In this document: piece after piece, positions 49,505 to 56,990 of the stretch
How positions within the stretch are numbered: position 1 is the stretch's first letter
How the letters are laid out: the number at the start of each line of letters is the position of its first letter
Assembly (NCBI GenBank): GCA_012270675.1
Contig: JAAXHW010000063.1
Coordinates: 1-64,000 of the forward strand
Reading direction: 5' to 3'
Origin: Candidatus Latescibacterota bacterium
GTDB lineage: Bacteria; Latescibacterota; UBA2968; GCA-2709665
Length of the DNA: 64,000 nucleotides
Notes under the pieces: model-generated
What the model was told of the DNA's origin: nothing
The model's database searches: none
Seen by the model: the letters and a program-made list of their open reading frames with translations, nothing else
Program-made: the position numbers and the translations under genes

Positions 49505-49943
49505 TCCGTTCGTTTTCCAGTTCCAGGATTTTGTCGATCATCACCTCGATGCTCCGGCGTTTTTCCAGGAACCGGACAAAGCGCTCGTATTCTGCAGGTG
49601 AAAAGACCAGGGTTAAAAAGGGCGAGAGAAAGGTGAGAAACTGGCTGCCGATGAAGTTGAACGGGCGGCTCGTTTCCAGGACCATCAGTGCGGGCGCGGC
49701 CATGCGCCGTCCGACCACAAATTTCGCCATTTTCGCGGCCATCGCCTCTTCTTCCGCGTCGAACCGGTCTTCCGGAGAATCGACGGCAAAGGTGTGGGCG
49801 CACCAGGCTTTAAGGCGATGGATGAGGGGTGTGGGACTGGACAAACTGTATGACCTCGTCACGGTTTTCTGCGAACCGAAGGAAGCATCCCCGGAACGAA
49901 TCGAGCCGGTTGGGCCGATTGAAGGGGCTGAGGAAGATTCCAT
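49497..49943 (-). CDS. Hypothetical protein; true start probably downstream of 49943
   Basis: Overlaps glmL start by 8 nt; first ~45 codons overlap the neighbouring CDS, so start uncertain. Confidence 0.5.
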   Translation of the reverse strand: MESSSAPSIGPTGSIRSGDASFGSQKTVTRSYSLSSPTPLIHRLKAWCAHTFAVDSPEDRFDAEEEAMAAKMAKFVVGRRMAAPALMVLETSRPFNFIGSQFLTFLSPFLTLVFSPAEYERFVRFLEKRRSIEVMIDKILELENERNG

Positions 49944-50280
49944 CGGGATAGATGCGACGCCTGCGGATCCGTGTCCAGGGGATTTTCCGCCGCATACTCA
50001 AATGGGAAATCTGCACGCCTGACGCATTCAGTGCATAGCGGGTGGAAAAAAAGTAGCGCGACAGGGAGGCGGTAAGCAGGCCAAAGGTTAGAAAGCCGTA
50101 GACCCCGCTTTCAAAGCTGAGGGTGACGGCAGCCGAGAGCCCCAGAATGGTGGTGCAAAGCAGGGTTGATTTTGCCGGTGATTCATCCAGGAGGGGGTGG
50201 ACAGACCAGCGGATTTCCGATGGACATTTCGCCTGGATATCGTTTTTGGAGAACCTGTCTGATTCGATTTCGATGGCCAC
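49810..50280 (-). CDS. Small membrane protein, possible PH-like domain
   Basis: Two hydrophobic segments then FFSTRYALNASGVQISHLSMRRKIPWTRIRRRRIYPDGIFLSPF. Confidence 0.55.
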   Translation of the reverse strand: MAIEIESDRFSKNDIQAKCPSEIRWSVHPLLDESPAKSTLLCTTILGLSAAVTLSFESGVYGFLTFGLLTASLSRYFFSTRYALNASGVQISHLSMRRKIPWTRIRRRRIYPDGIFLSPFNRPNRLDSFRGCFLRFAENRDEVIQFVQSHTPHPSP

Positions 50281-50321
50281 TCGTTTTTAACCCCTGGGAC
50301 CCGGTTCGGTGTACGCCAGGG

Positions 50322-51200
50322 TTATGAAATAATCCTGCGGGTAACCCGCAGGTCTTTTTCCCGATCTTTGAAGTTCCAGGCGTCTGTACCGTATTTCTCG
50401 CAGACCAGGCGTTCGGCTTCTGATGCTTCACCCGACGACAGAGGCGCTTCGATGAGGGGGACGCCGAGCGTTTCCTGGAATCCGAGGCGGAGCGCATCGG
50501 CGACCTCTTCAAAAGAGATGGGACAATTCAGGACCTCCTGCAGGGAGATGGTGTGCCGGTCGAGTTCCCGGCGGAAGCGGGCCTGCAGGGCTTCCTGGTG
50601 TTCGGGCAGCAGGTCGACGATGCGTTTGTGATCCGGGCCGATGAGGAGGGAGCCGTGCTGGAGCAGCATGTCGCCCAGACGCCGCTGGGCGCTGCCGATC
50701 AGCTTTTTTCCCTGAAGGGTGACCTCGTATTGCGTGGTGCTCGAAAAACAGGGGGAGGTAAGGTGTTCGCTTCTGGGAGACGGGACGGGTTGCCGGCGGG
50801 ACTCCAGCGCAGCCTCGGCGCCCAGGCGCTGTATGGCCGCCACGAGGCAGGCGCTGATTTTTCGGTAGGCCTCCAGGATCGTGCCCCCCAGCAGGGGATC
50901 CTTGCCGGGGCAGACTACGCTGTAGGTCAGCTCGTTCCAGTGGAGGACGGCCCGTCCCCCACTGGGGCGGCGCACGATATCGATGCCCTGCGCCCGGCAT
51001 CGGTCGAGGTCGACTTCGCGAGCGACCCGCTGGGCGTAGCCGAAGGAGACGGCAGGGGGCGTCCAACCAAACACCCGGACGGTCGGAAGGGCAACACCCT
51101 CCTCAACGGCCCGAACCAAGGCTTCGTCTACGGCCATATTAAAAAAGGCGTTTCCGAAGTGGGTATTCAGAAAACGCCACTGATTCGGCTTCTGTTCCAT
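50322..51200 (-). CDS. lplA: Lipoate-protein ligase A family
   Basis: NMAVDEALVRA, WTPPAVSFGYAQ, IDIVRRPSGGRAVLHWNELTYSVV, KLIGSAQRR. Confidence 0.9.
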   Translation of the reverse strand: MEQKPNQWRFLNTHFGNAFFNMAVDEALVRAVEEGVALPTVRVFGWTPPAVSFGYAQRVAREVDLDRCRAQGIDIVRRPSGGRAVLHWNELTYSVVCPGKDPLLGGTILEAYRKISACLVAAIQRLGAEAALESRRQPVPSPRSEHLTSPCFSSTTQYEVTLQGKKLIGSAQRRLGDMLLQHGSLLIGPDHKRIVDLLPEHQEALQARFRRELDRHTISLQEVLNCPISFEEVADALRLGFQETLGVPLIEAPLSSGEASEAERLVCEKYGTDAWNFKDREKDLRVTRRIIS

Positions 51201-51207
51201 ATGCCGT

Positions 51208-51954
51208 CTACGAGATCCCCAACGCTTTCAAAGCTTCTTTGGCCGCCATCTGCTGGGCCTCTTTCTTGCTGCGTCCTCGCCCCATCCCCATCCGATTTCC
51301 TCCGATGACCACCTCGACGGTGAAGACCTTGCGGTGGTCCGGCCCTTCCTCCGAATTCACCAGATACCGGGGGTGACCCTGCCCCTCGCTCTGGGTGTGT
51401 TCCAAAAGGAGGCTTTTAAAGTTCAGATATTCTCCATTGGAGATGATTTCTCCGGCATTGAAGAGGAGGGTGCGCTGTATAAACCTTTCCGCGGCCTTCA
51501 GCCCTCCGTCCATATAAATCGCCCCCAGCAAGGCTTCGAATGCATCTCCAACAATGGAGGTCCGGTCCCGGCCTCCGGCAAGGTCCTCTTCGTTGCTTAA
51601 GTAGAGGTAGTCTCCCAGCCCGAGGTCGCGACCCTTCTGGGCCAATATCACTTTGCTGACCAGCAGCGATTTGATCTGGGTGAGGTCTCCTTCTCGCTTC
51701 TTCTGGAATCTCCGGTAGAGGTTTTCCGTCACGATCAGGTCGAGGACGGCGTCTCCCAGGAACTCCAGGCGCTCGTTGGATTCGATGCTTTCTTCATCGA
51801 CGGTGTAGACATAGGAACGGTGCTTGAGCGCCTGGGTCAACAGCGCCGGGTCGGAAAAGGTGTATCCCAGCTTCTTGTGAAGTCCATCCAGCGGTTTTTC
51901 GCCTTCGTCTGTAAGCCAATGCCCGAGCTTATGGCATGCTTTTCTTAACCAGAT
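51208..51954 (-). CDS. rnc: Ribonuclease III; N-terminus extends upstream of the TTG at 51840
   Basis: NERLEFLGDAVLDLIV, GDAFEALLGAIYMDGG, C-terminal dsRBD; frame extends upstream as WLRKACHKLGHWLTDEGEKPLDGLHKKLGYTFSDPALLTQALKHRSY. Confidence 0.9.
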   Translation of the reverse strand: MWLRKACHKLGHWLTDEGEKPLDGLHKKLGYTFSDPALLTQALKHRSYVYTVDEESIESNERLEFLGDAVLDLIVTENLYRRFQKKREGDLTQIKSLLVSKVILAQKGRDLGLGDYLYLSNEEDLAGGRDRTSIVGDAFEALLGAIYMDGGLKAAERFIQRTLLFNAGEIISNGEYLNFKSLLLEHTQSEGQGHPRYLVNSEEGPDHRKVFTVEVVIGGNRMGMGRGRSKKEAQQMAAKEALKALGIS

Positions 51955-51975
51955 GCTTGACTCCTCCTGTCATTT

Positions 51976-53229
51976 CTACGCCCGGTACTTGCGCATGACA
52001 AGGACGGCGTTGTGGCCCCCAAAACCGAAGGAGTTGTTCACGGCCACCTCAACGGGCATTTCCCGGGCCTTGTTGGGCACATAGTCGAGGTCGCATTCGG
52101 GATCGGGGGTTTCGTAATTGATGGTAGGGGGCACCCGGTCCTGGTGGATGGCGAGGATGCTGGCGATGGTCTCGACCGCACCCGAGGCTCCCAGCAGGTG
52201 GCCGGTCATCGACTTGGTGGAACTGACGGCCAGTTTTACCGCATGCTCCCCAAATACGGTTTTGATGGCTGCGGTTTCGCTTTTGTCCCCAATTGGGGTT
52301 GAGGTGCCGTGGGCATTGATGTAGTCGACATCTTCAGGCTGGAGTCCGGCCTGTTTCAAAGCCCTGTGCGTGGCCCGCACCCCCCCCTCGCCGCCGGGGG
52401 CCATGTCGGCCATGTGATAGGCGTCTCCCGTGTATCCTGCGCCGACGATTTCCGCATAGATGCGAGCGCCCCGACCCCGTGCGTGTTCCAGTTCTTCCAG
52501 GATCAGCCCCCCCGCGCCCTCACCCAGCACGAAGCCGTCCCGATGGGCATCGAACGGCCTGCTGGCGCGTTGGGGCTCGTCGTTCAGGGTGGAGAGCGCC
52601 TTCATGGACGCGAAGCCTCCCAGGGACATCGGGCTGACGGCCGCCTCGGCGCCGCCAGCGACCATGATGTCGGCCTCATCGTCCCGAATTTCTCGAAAGG
52701 CGTTTCCAATGGCGTGGGCAGCCGAGGAACACGCAGATACGGTCGTATAGTTGGGGCCTTTTGCGCCCAGTTCGATGGAGACCTGCCCCGAGGTCATATC
52801 GGCGATCATCATTGGAATGAAAAAGGGACTGATCCGGCGCGGCCCTTTCCGTATCAGGGCGGTATGCTGGTCCTCAAAAGTCTGCACCCCCCCAATGCCC
52901 GAGCCGTAGATCACTCCGACCCGCTCCGGGTCTTCGGCGGAGAGGTCCAGGTTGGCGTCTTCTGCGGCCATTTTGGCCGTCACAACGGCGTACTGCGTAC
53001 AGAGGTCGGTTCGACGTGCTTCCTTACGGTCTATCCCGAACCGCTCCGGGTCGAAGTCCTTCAATTCCCCGCCGATTTTGACCCGAAAGTCCGTTGTGTC
53101 GAAGCCCTTGATATAGTCGATGCCGCTCTCTCCATTGAGGAGCGCATTCCAACAGGTTTCTATGGACAGGCCGTTGGGGGCCAGTATGCCCAGACCTGTG
53201 ACTGCCACCCGTCGTTTTGTGTTGTCCAC
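51976..53229 (-). CDS. fabF: Beta-ketoacyl-ACP synthase II
   Basis: VSACSSAAHAIG, INAHGTSTPIGD, KSMTGHLLGASGAVE. Confidence 0.96.
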   Translation of the reverse strand: MDNTKRRVAVTGLGILAPNGLSIETCWNALLNGESGIDYIKGFDTTDFRVKIGGELKDFDPERFGIDRKEARRTDLCTQYAVVTAKMAAEDANLDLSAEDPERVGVIYGSGIGGVQTFEDQHTALIRKGPRRISPFFIPMMIADMTSGQVSIELGAKGPNYTTVSACSSAAHAIGNAFREIRDDEADIMVAGGAEAAVSPMSLGGFASMKALSTLNDEPQRASRPFDAHRDGFVLGEGAGGLILEELEHARGRGARIYAEIVGAGYTGDAYHMADMAPGGEGGVRATHRALKQAGLQPEDVDYINAHGTSTPIGDKSETAAIKTVFGEHAVKLAVSSTKSMTGHLLGASGAVETIASILAIHQDRVPPTINYETPDPECDLDYVPNKAREMPVEVAVNNSFGFGGHNAVLVMRKYRA

Positions 53230-53263
53230 CGGAGGTGCCCTCTTATTGGGGGCTCCAGTCCCC

Positions 53264-53506
53264 CTATTCGCCCAGCCGTTTCTTCAAGTAGCCGATGGCG
53301 TCGTTGACGGTTTCGAGCTTCTCGGCGTCTTCGTCGGGAATCTCAATATCGAATTCCTCTTCAAACGCCATCACCAGTTCAACAGTGTCTAAAGAATCGG
53401 CACCCAGATCGTCGATAAAGTAGGCATCCGGGGTTACGCTATCTGCATCTACACCGAGCTGATCCACAATCAGATCGCTCACTTTTTGCTGAAGATCCTC
53501 GACCAT
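53264..53506 (-). CDS. acpP: Acyl carrier protein
   Basis: [29 protein letters not shown]. Confidence 0.97.
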   Translation of the reverse strand: MVEDLQQKVSDLIVDQLGVDADSVTPDAYFIDDLGADSLDTVELVMAFEEEFDIEIPDEDAEKLETVNDAIGYLKKRLGE

Positions 53507-53524
53507 GTTTTCCTCCTTTGACTG

Positions 53525-53679
53525 CGGTCAAACGGCAAACAACACACGGCCCTTCTCCACCCCACGCACGGCAAACGTCAAACGGGAAACCGACCCATCC
53601 GCCCTGCCCTGAACCCTGGCTCTGGCTTTTGGGAGGTGATGTGGGGGGACGTTGCACATTTCACGGTTCACCTGGTTAC
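53525..53679. repeat. Degenerate heptad-periodic intergenic repeat (site C)
   Basis: CGGTCAA ACGGCAA ACAACAC ...; ACGGCAA ACGTCAA ACGGGAA; TTGCACA TTTCACG GTTCACC. Confidence 0.6.
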
Positions 53680-54422
53680 ATGACCAGGCCACCGTCCACC
53701 ACCAGAACCTGTCCGGTGATATAGGCCGCATCGTCCGATACCAGAAACGCTACTGCCGCTGCGATGTCCTCCGGCTTGCCCGGAGTACCCAGCGGAATCT
53801 GTTCGAGGAGTTTGTCTTTGACGTCTTGAGAGATGTCCCGGGTCATTTCCGTGGGAATGAATCCGGGGGCAACCACATTGGCCGTGATGCCACGGCCCGC
53901 CAGTTCGCGGGCAACGGTTTTGGTGAGCCCGATGAGTCCGGACTTCGATGCCGTATAGTTGACCTGGCCGGGATTGCCCGTCAGTCCGGTTATCGACGAG
54001 ATGTTGACGATGCGTCCGGTGCGTGCACGCACCATAGCGCGCGTGGCTGCTTTGATGCAGAGAAACGCGCCCTTGAGGTTGATATCCAGGACCGCGTCCC
54101 AGTCTTCCTCTTTCATCCGCATCAACAGACCATCCCGGACGACCCCGGCGTTATTGACCAGGATGTCGATCTTCCCCCAGGCGTCCAGGACCGTTTTGAA
54201 GAGGGCCTCCACATCGGTGGGGGTCGAGACATCGGCCTGAAGCCCGAGCGCGCGGCACCCCATCCTCTCGATCTGCTCGGCCACCGACCTGGCGGCGTCC
54301 AGGCTGCGGCTGGCGCATACGGCCACATCGGCCCCCTCGGCGGCCAGCCGGAGCGCTATGGCCTTGCCGATGCCCCGGGAACCACCGGTGACAACGGCTG
54401 TTCTGTCTTTTAATATGCCCAT
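53676..54422 (-). CDS. fabG: 3-oxoacyl-ACP reductase
   Basis: VVTGGSRGIGKAIAL, NNAGVVRDGLLMRM, NYTASKSGLIGLTK. Confidence 0.95.
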   Translation of the reverse strand: MGILKDRTAVVTGGSRGIGKAIALRLAAEGADVAVCASRSLDAARSVAEQIERMGCRALGLQADVSTPTDVEALFKTVLDAWGKIDILVNNAGVVRDGLLMRMKEEDWDAVLDINLKGAFLCIKAATRAMVRARTGRIVNISSITGLTGNPGQVNYTASKSGLIGLTKTVARELAGRGITANVVAPGFIPTEMTRDISQDVKDKLLEQIPLGTPGKPEDIAAAVAFLVSDDAAYITGQVLVVDGGLVM

Positions 54423-55405
54423 TTCAGAAGAATGCTGCCCCAGGTATATCCGCCTCCTACGCTCGCCAGGAGAATGTTATCTCCGGGTTTGATCCGCCCC
54501 TGCTCAACGGCCTCGGAAAGCCCGATGGGGATGGTGCCGGACGTGGTGTTGGCGTATCGGTCAATGTTGATCAGCACCCTGTCCGTGGACAGTTTGAGCC
54601 GGTTGACACTGGCGTCGATAATCCGCTTGTTGGCCTGATGGGGCACAAAGAGGGCGATGTCTTCTCCCGTAAGCCCGTTGCGTTCCAGGAGCCTGGCGGA
54701 TACACCTGCCAGGCTGGGGACGGCAAACCTGAAGACCTCCCGCCCCTCCTGATAGATATAGTGCATCTTTTTATCGACGGTTTCGTGGCTGGCAGGGTGG
54801 AGGCTTCCCCCTCCGGGTTGGCAGAGATGTTTGCCGCCCGAGCCGTCGATGTGGAAGATAAAATCCCGGATGCCCGCTCCGTCTTCGGCCGGTTCCAGGA
54901 GCACCGCGCCCGCTCCATCTCCAAACAGGACGCAGGTTTCCCGGTCGGTATAGTCGACGACGGCGCTCATCTTATCCGCGCCGATGACGGCAACTCTTTT
55001 ATGGGCTCCTGTCTCTACAAATTGACTGCCGACCACCAGGGCGTAGAGAAACCCGCAGCAGGCTGCTGAGAGGTCGAATCCCCAGGCATTTTGGGCACCT
55101 ACGCTGTCCTGTACCAGACACGCCGTGGCCGGATACATCATATCGGGCGTTATGGTGGCCACAATAATCAGGTCGATGTCTTTGGCGTTCATCCCCTTCT
55201 GTTCAAGCAGGCTTTCCAGGGCCTGGGCGGCCATATAGGAGGTCCCCAGGTCCTTATCCAGGATGCGCCGTTCCCGGATACCGGTTCGGGTCTGGATCCA
55301 TTCGTCTGAGGTATCGACCATTTTTTCCAGGTCTGCATTGGTCAGCCGTTGCTCGGGAAGGTAGCGGGATACTCCGGTAATTGAGACGGAACCTTTTTTT
55401 TGCAT
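54410..55405 (-). CDS. fabH: Beta-ketoacyl-ACP synthase III
   Basis: DLSAACCGFLYAL, FVPHQANKRIIDA, YANTTSGTIPIGL. Confidence 0.95.
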   Translation of the reverse strand: MQKKGSVSITGVSRYLPEQRLTNADLEKMVDTSDEWIQTRTGIRERRILDKDLGTSYMAAQALESLLEQKGMNAKDIDLIIVATITPDMMYPATACLVQDSVGAQNAWGFDLSAACCGFLYALVVGSQFVETGAHKRVAVIGADKMSAVVDYTDRETCVLFGDGAGAVLLEPAEDGAGIRDFIFHIDGSGGKHLCQPGGGSLHPASHETVDKKMHYIYQEGREVFRFAVPSLAGVSARLLERNGLTGEDIALFVPHQANKRIIDASVNRLKLSTDRVLINIDRYANTTSGTIPIGLSEAVEQGRIKPGDNILLASVGGGYTWGSILLKWAY

Positions 55406-55527
55406 ACATTACCTGGCGTTTGAAAGGCGCTCCGGGACGCCCACCCTGGTTTGGGCACAAGCCCGTGTTGGAGCAGGCAGAATCGATGTTCCACAGATAG
55501 GCTCGTGGTCATTCTCGCAAGTTCATA

Positions 55528-55710
55528 CTAAACGGCTTCGCCTTCCATGACCTCCCGGCGGTTGTAATGGCCGCAGCTGGTACAGACCCGATGCGGCCGA
55601 CGCGGTTGCCCGCAGTTGGGACACTCGGCAAAAGCAGGCGTCGAGAGTTTCCAGTGCGCTCGCCGTTTACCGGTCCTGGAATTGGAGCTTCTTCGTTTCG
55701 GGTTTGCCAT
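55528..55710 (-). CDS. rpmF: 50S ribosomal protein L32
   Basis: MANPKRRSSNSRTGKRRAHWKL, Cys-rich CPNCGQPRRPHRVCTSCGHYNRREV. Confidence 0.95.
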   Translation of the reverse strand: MANPKRRSSNSRTGKRRAHWKLSTPAFAECPNCGQPRRPHRVCTSCGHYNRREVMEGEAV

Positions 55711-55762
55711 TTTGTTCTCCGAATAAGATGGCGCATAGCGTGAAAGATTTGAGGTCTTAGTC

Positions 55763-56269
55763 TTACGCTTTCAACGCCCGCAGCGCTTCCCACCGCAGGT
55801 CGATGGTTTCGGCTTTACACGTGCACTGTTTGAAGTTCAGGTTTTCTCCGCAGGAGGGACAGAGCCCCGCGCACGATTCTTTACAGACGGGGTTGATCGG
55901 GACCTCAAGGAGAATATAGTCTTTGACCTCTTTTCCCAGATCGATTTTCCCGGGTTCGTCATCCAGCCAGATGAGCGTCTCGTCCTCATCGCCTCTCAGG
56001 GAGGGGGGGCGCCCCTTCTGGAAGATAAAGTGGAAGTGAGACGTCAGGCGCAGGTCGAACGGTTCCAGGCAGCGGACACAGTCCAGGCGGAGGCGGAAGT
56101 TTGTCTCTCCACTGGCCGAGAGCGAATCGCTCAGCTTAAAGACCGTCATCCGGGTGCTGATGGGGTGCACGAACCGCAGGTCTGGATCACGGATATGCAG
56201 GTCTTCGGGGGCCTCGGCCCATTCGTATTCATTGGCCCCTTCTCGCAGTTCACGCAGATCGATTTCCAC
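55763..56269 (-). CDS. DUF177 (YceD) family protein
   Basis: RLRLDCVRCLEPFDL, DLGKEVKDYILLEVPINPVCKESCAGLCPSCGENLN; adjacent to rpmF. Confidence 0.88.
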   Translation of the reverse strand: MEIDLRELREGANEYEWAEAPEDLHIRDPDLRFVHPISTRMTVFKLSDSLSASGETNFRLRLDCVRCLEPFDLRLTSHFHFIFQKGRPPSLRGDEDETLIWLDDEPGKIDLGKEVKDYILLEVPINPVCKESCAGLCPSCGENLNFKQCTCKAETIDLRWEALRALKA

Positions 56270-56283
56270 TGTATTCGCACTCC

Positions 56284-56691
56284 TTAGGATTCGCCGAAGA
56301 AAAAGGCGGTTTCCACTGCTCCATTCTCCGGCGAGTCGGAGGCGTGTACCGCATTTTCCCGTACGTTGCTTCCAAACGCCTTTCGGATGGTCTTCTCGGC
56401 AGCTTCAGCCGGATTGGTGGTGCCTACGACTTCCCGGAGAATGCGGACGGCGTCTTCCCGTTCGAGTACCACAGGCACCGCCGGGCCGGATGTCATAAAA
56501 TCGAGCAGACCGTTGTAAAAAGGCTGTTCCCGGTGGACCGCATAAAACGCTGCGGCCTGCGCCCGGGTGAGCCTCATCATTTGTATCTCGACGACTTTAA
56601 ACCCTTTGCTTTCAACCTGTTTAATGATTTCACCGATAACGTTTTGAGCAACGGCATCCGGTTTGATCATCATTAACGTACGTTCTGCCAT
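56284..56691 (-). CDS. ndk: Nucleoside diphosphate kinase
   Basis: RTLMMIKPDAVAQNVIGEI, RENAVHASDSPENG. Confidence 0.95.
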   Translation of the reverse strand: MAERTLMMIKPDAVAQNVIGEIIKQVESKGFKVVEIQMMRLTRAQAAAFYAVHREQPFYNGLLDFMTSGPAVPVVLEREDAVRILREVVGTTNPAEAAEKTIRKAFGSNVRENAVHASDSPENGAVETAFFFGES

Positions 56692-56758
56692 CTATCGGTC
56701 CGGGAAGCAAAAGATGCAAATGATTAACAGGATGCTGGCTGTCAGCCTGAGAATGGGA

Positions 56759-56787
56759 AAAATAGAATTTCTCAGGGAATTTGTCAA
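56759..56787 (-). promoter_or_regulatory. Sigma70-type promoter for ndk-DUF177-rpmF-fab cluster
   Basis: Minus strand TTGACA-N17-TATTTT. Confidence 0.65.
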
Positions 56788-56821
56788 TACCATTTTTCGA
56801 CGTCCGTCACCCCGGGGGAGC

Positions 56822-56838
56822 CCGTTTTAAGAAAACGG
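56822..56838. promoter_or_regulatory. Palindrome abutting the ether-lipid operon promoter, putative operator
   Basis: CCGTTTT-aag-AAAACGG immediately followed by TTGACA. Confidence 0.5.
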
Positions 56839-56867
56839 TTGACAGGAAGGCGGCCTCAGCATTTAAT
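56839..56867 (+). promoter_or_regulatory. Sigma70-type promoter for the ether-lipid operon
   Basis: TTGACA-N17-TTTAAT. Confidence 0.65.
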
Positions 56868-56990
56868 TTATACAGGCTTCGGCTTTGAAAATGTCAACAA
56901 AATACGGAAAAGCAGGCAACGGGTCAGCAAGAGTCAAAAAGCCGACGGCCGGTTGCTTGATTAAACGTCTCTTTCTTTTTTCAGATTCCA

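Noticed and set aside
48131-49636. 501-aa + strand ORF opposite glmL
   Set aside because: Antisense shadow of a frame with strong ASKHA/GlmL motifs; Gly/His/Asp-rich low-information translation.
53507-53675. Tandem short repeats considered as a CRISPR array
   Set aside because: Units are 7 nt, degenerate and without spacers; not CRISPR.
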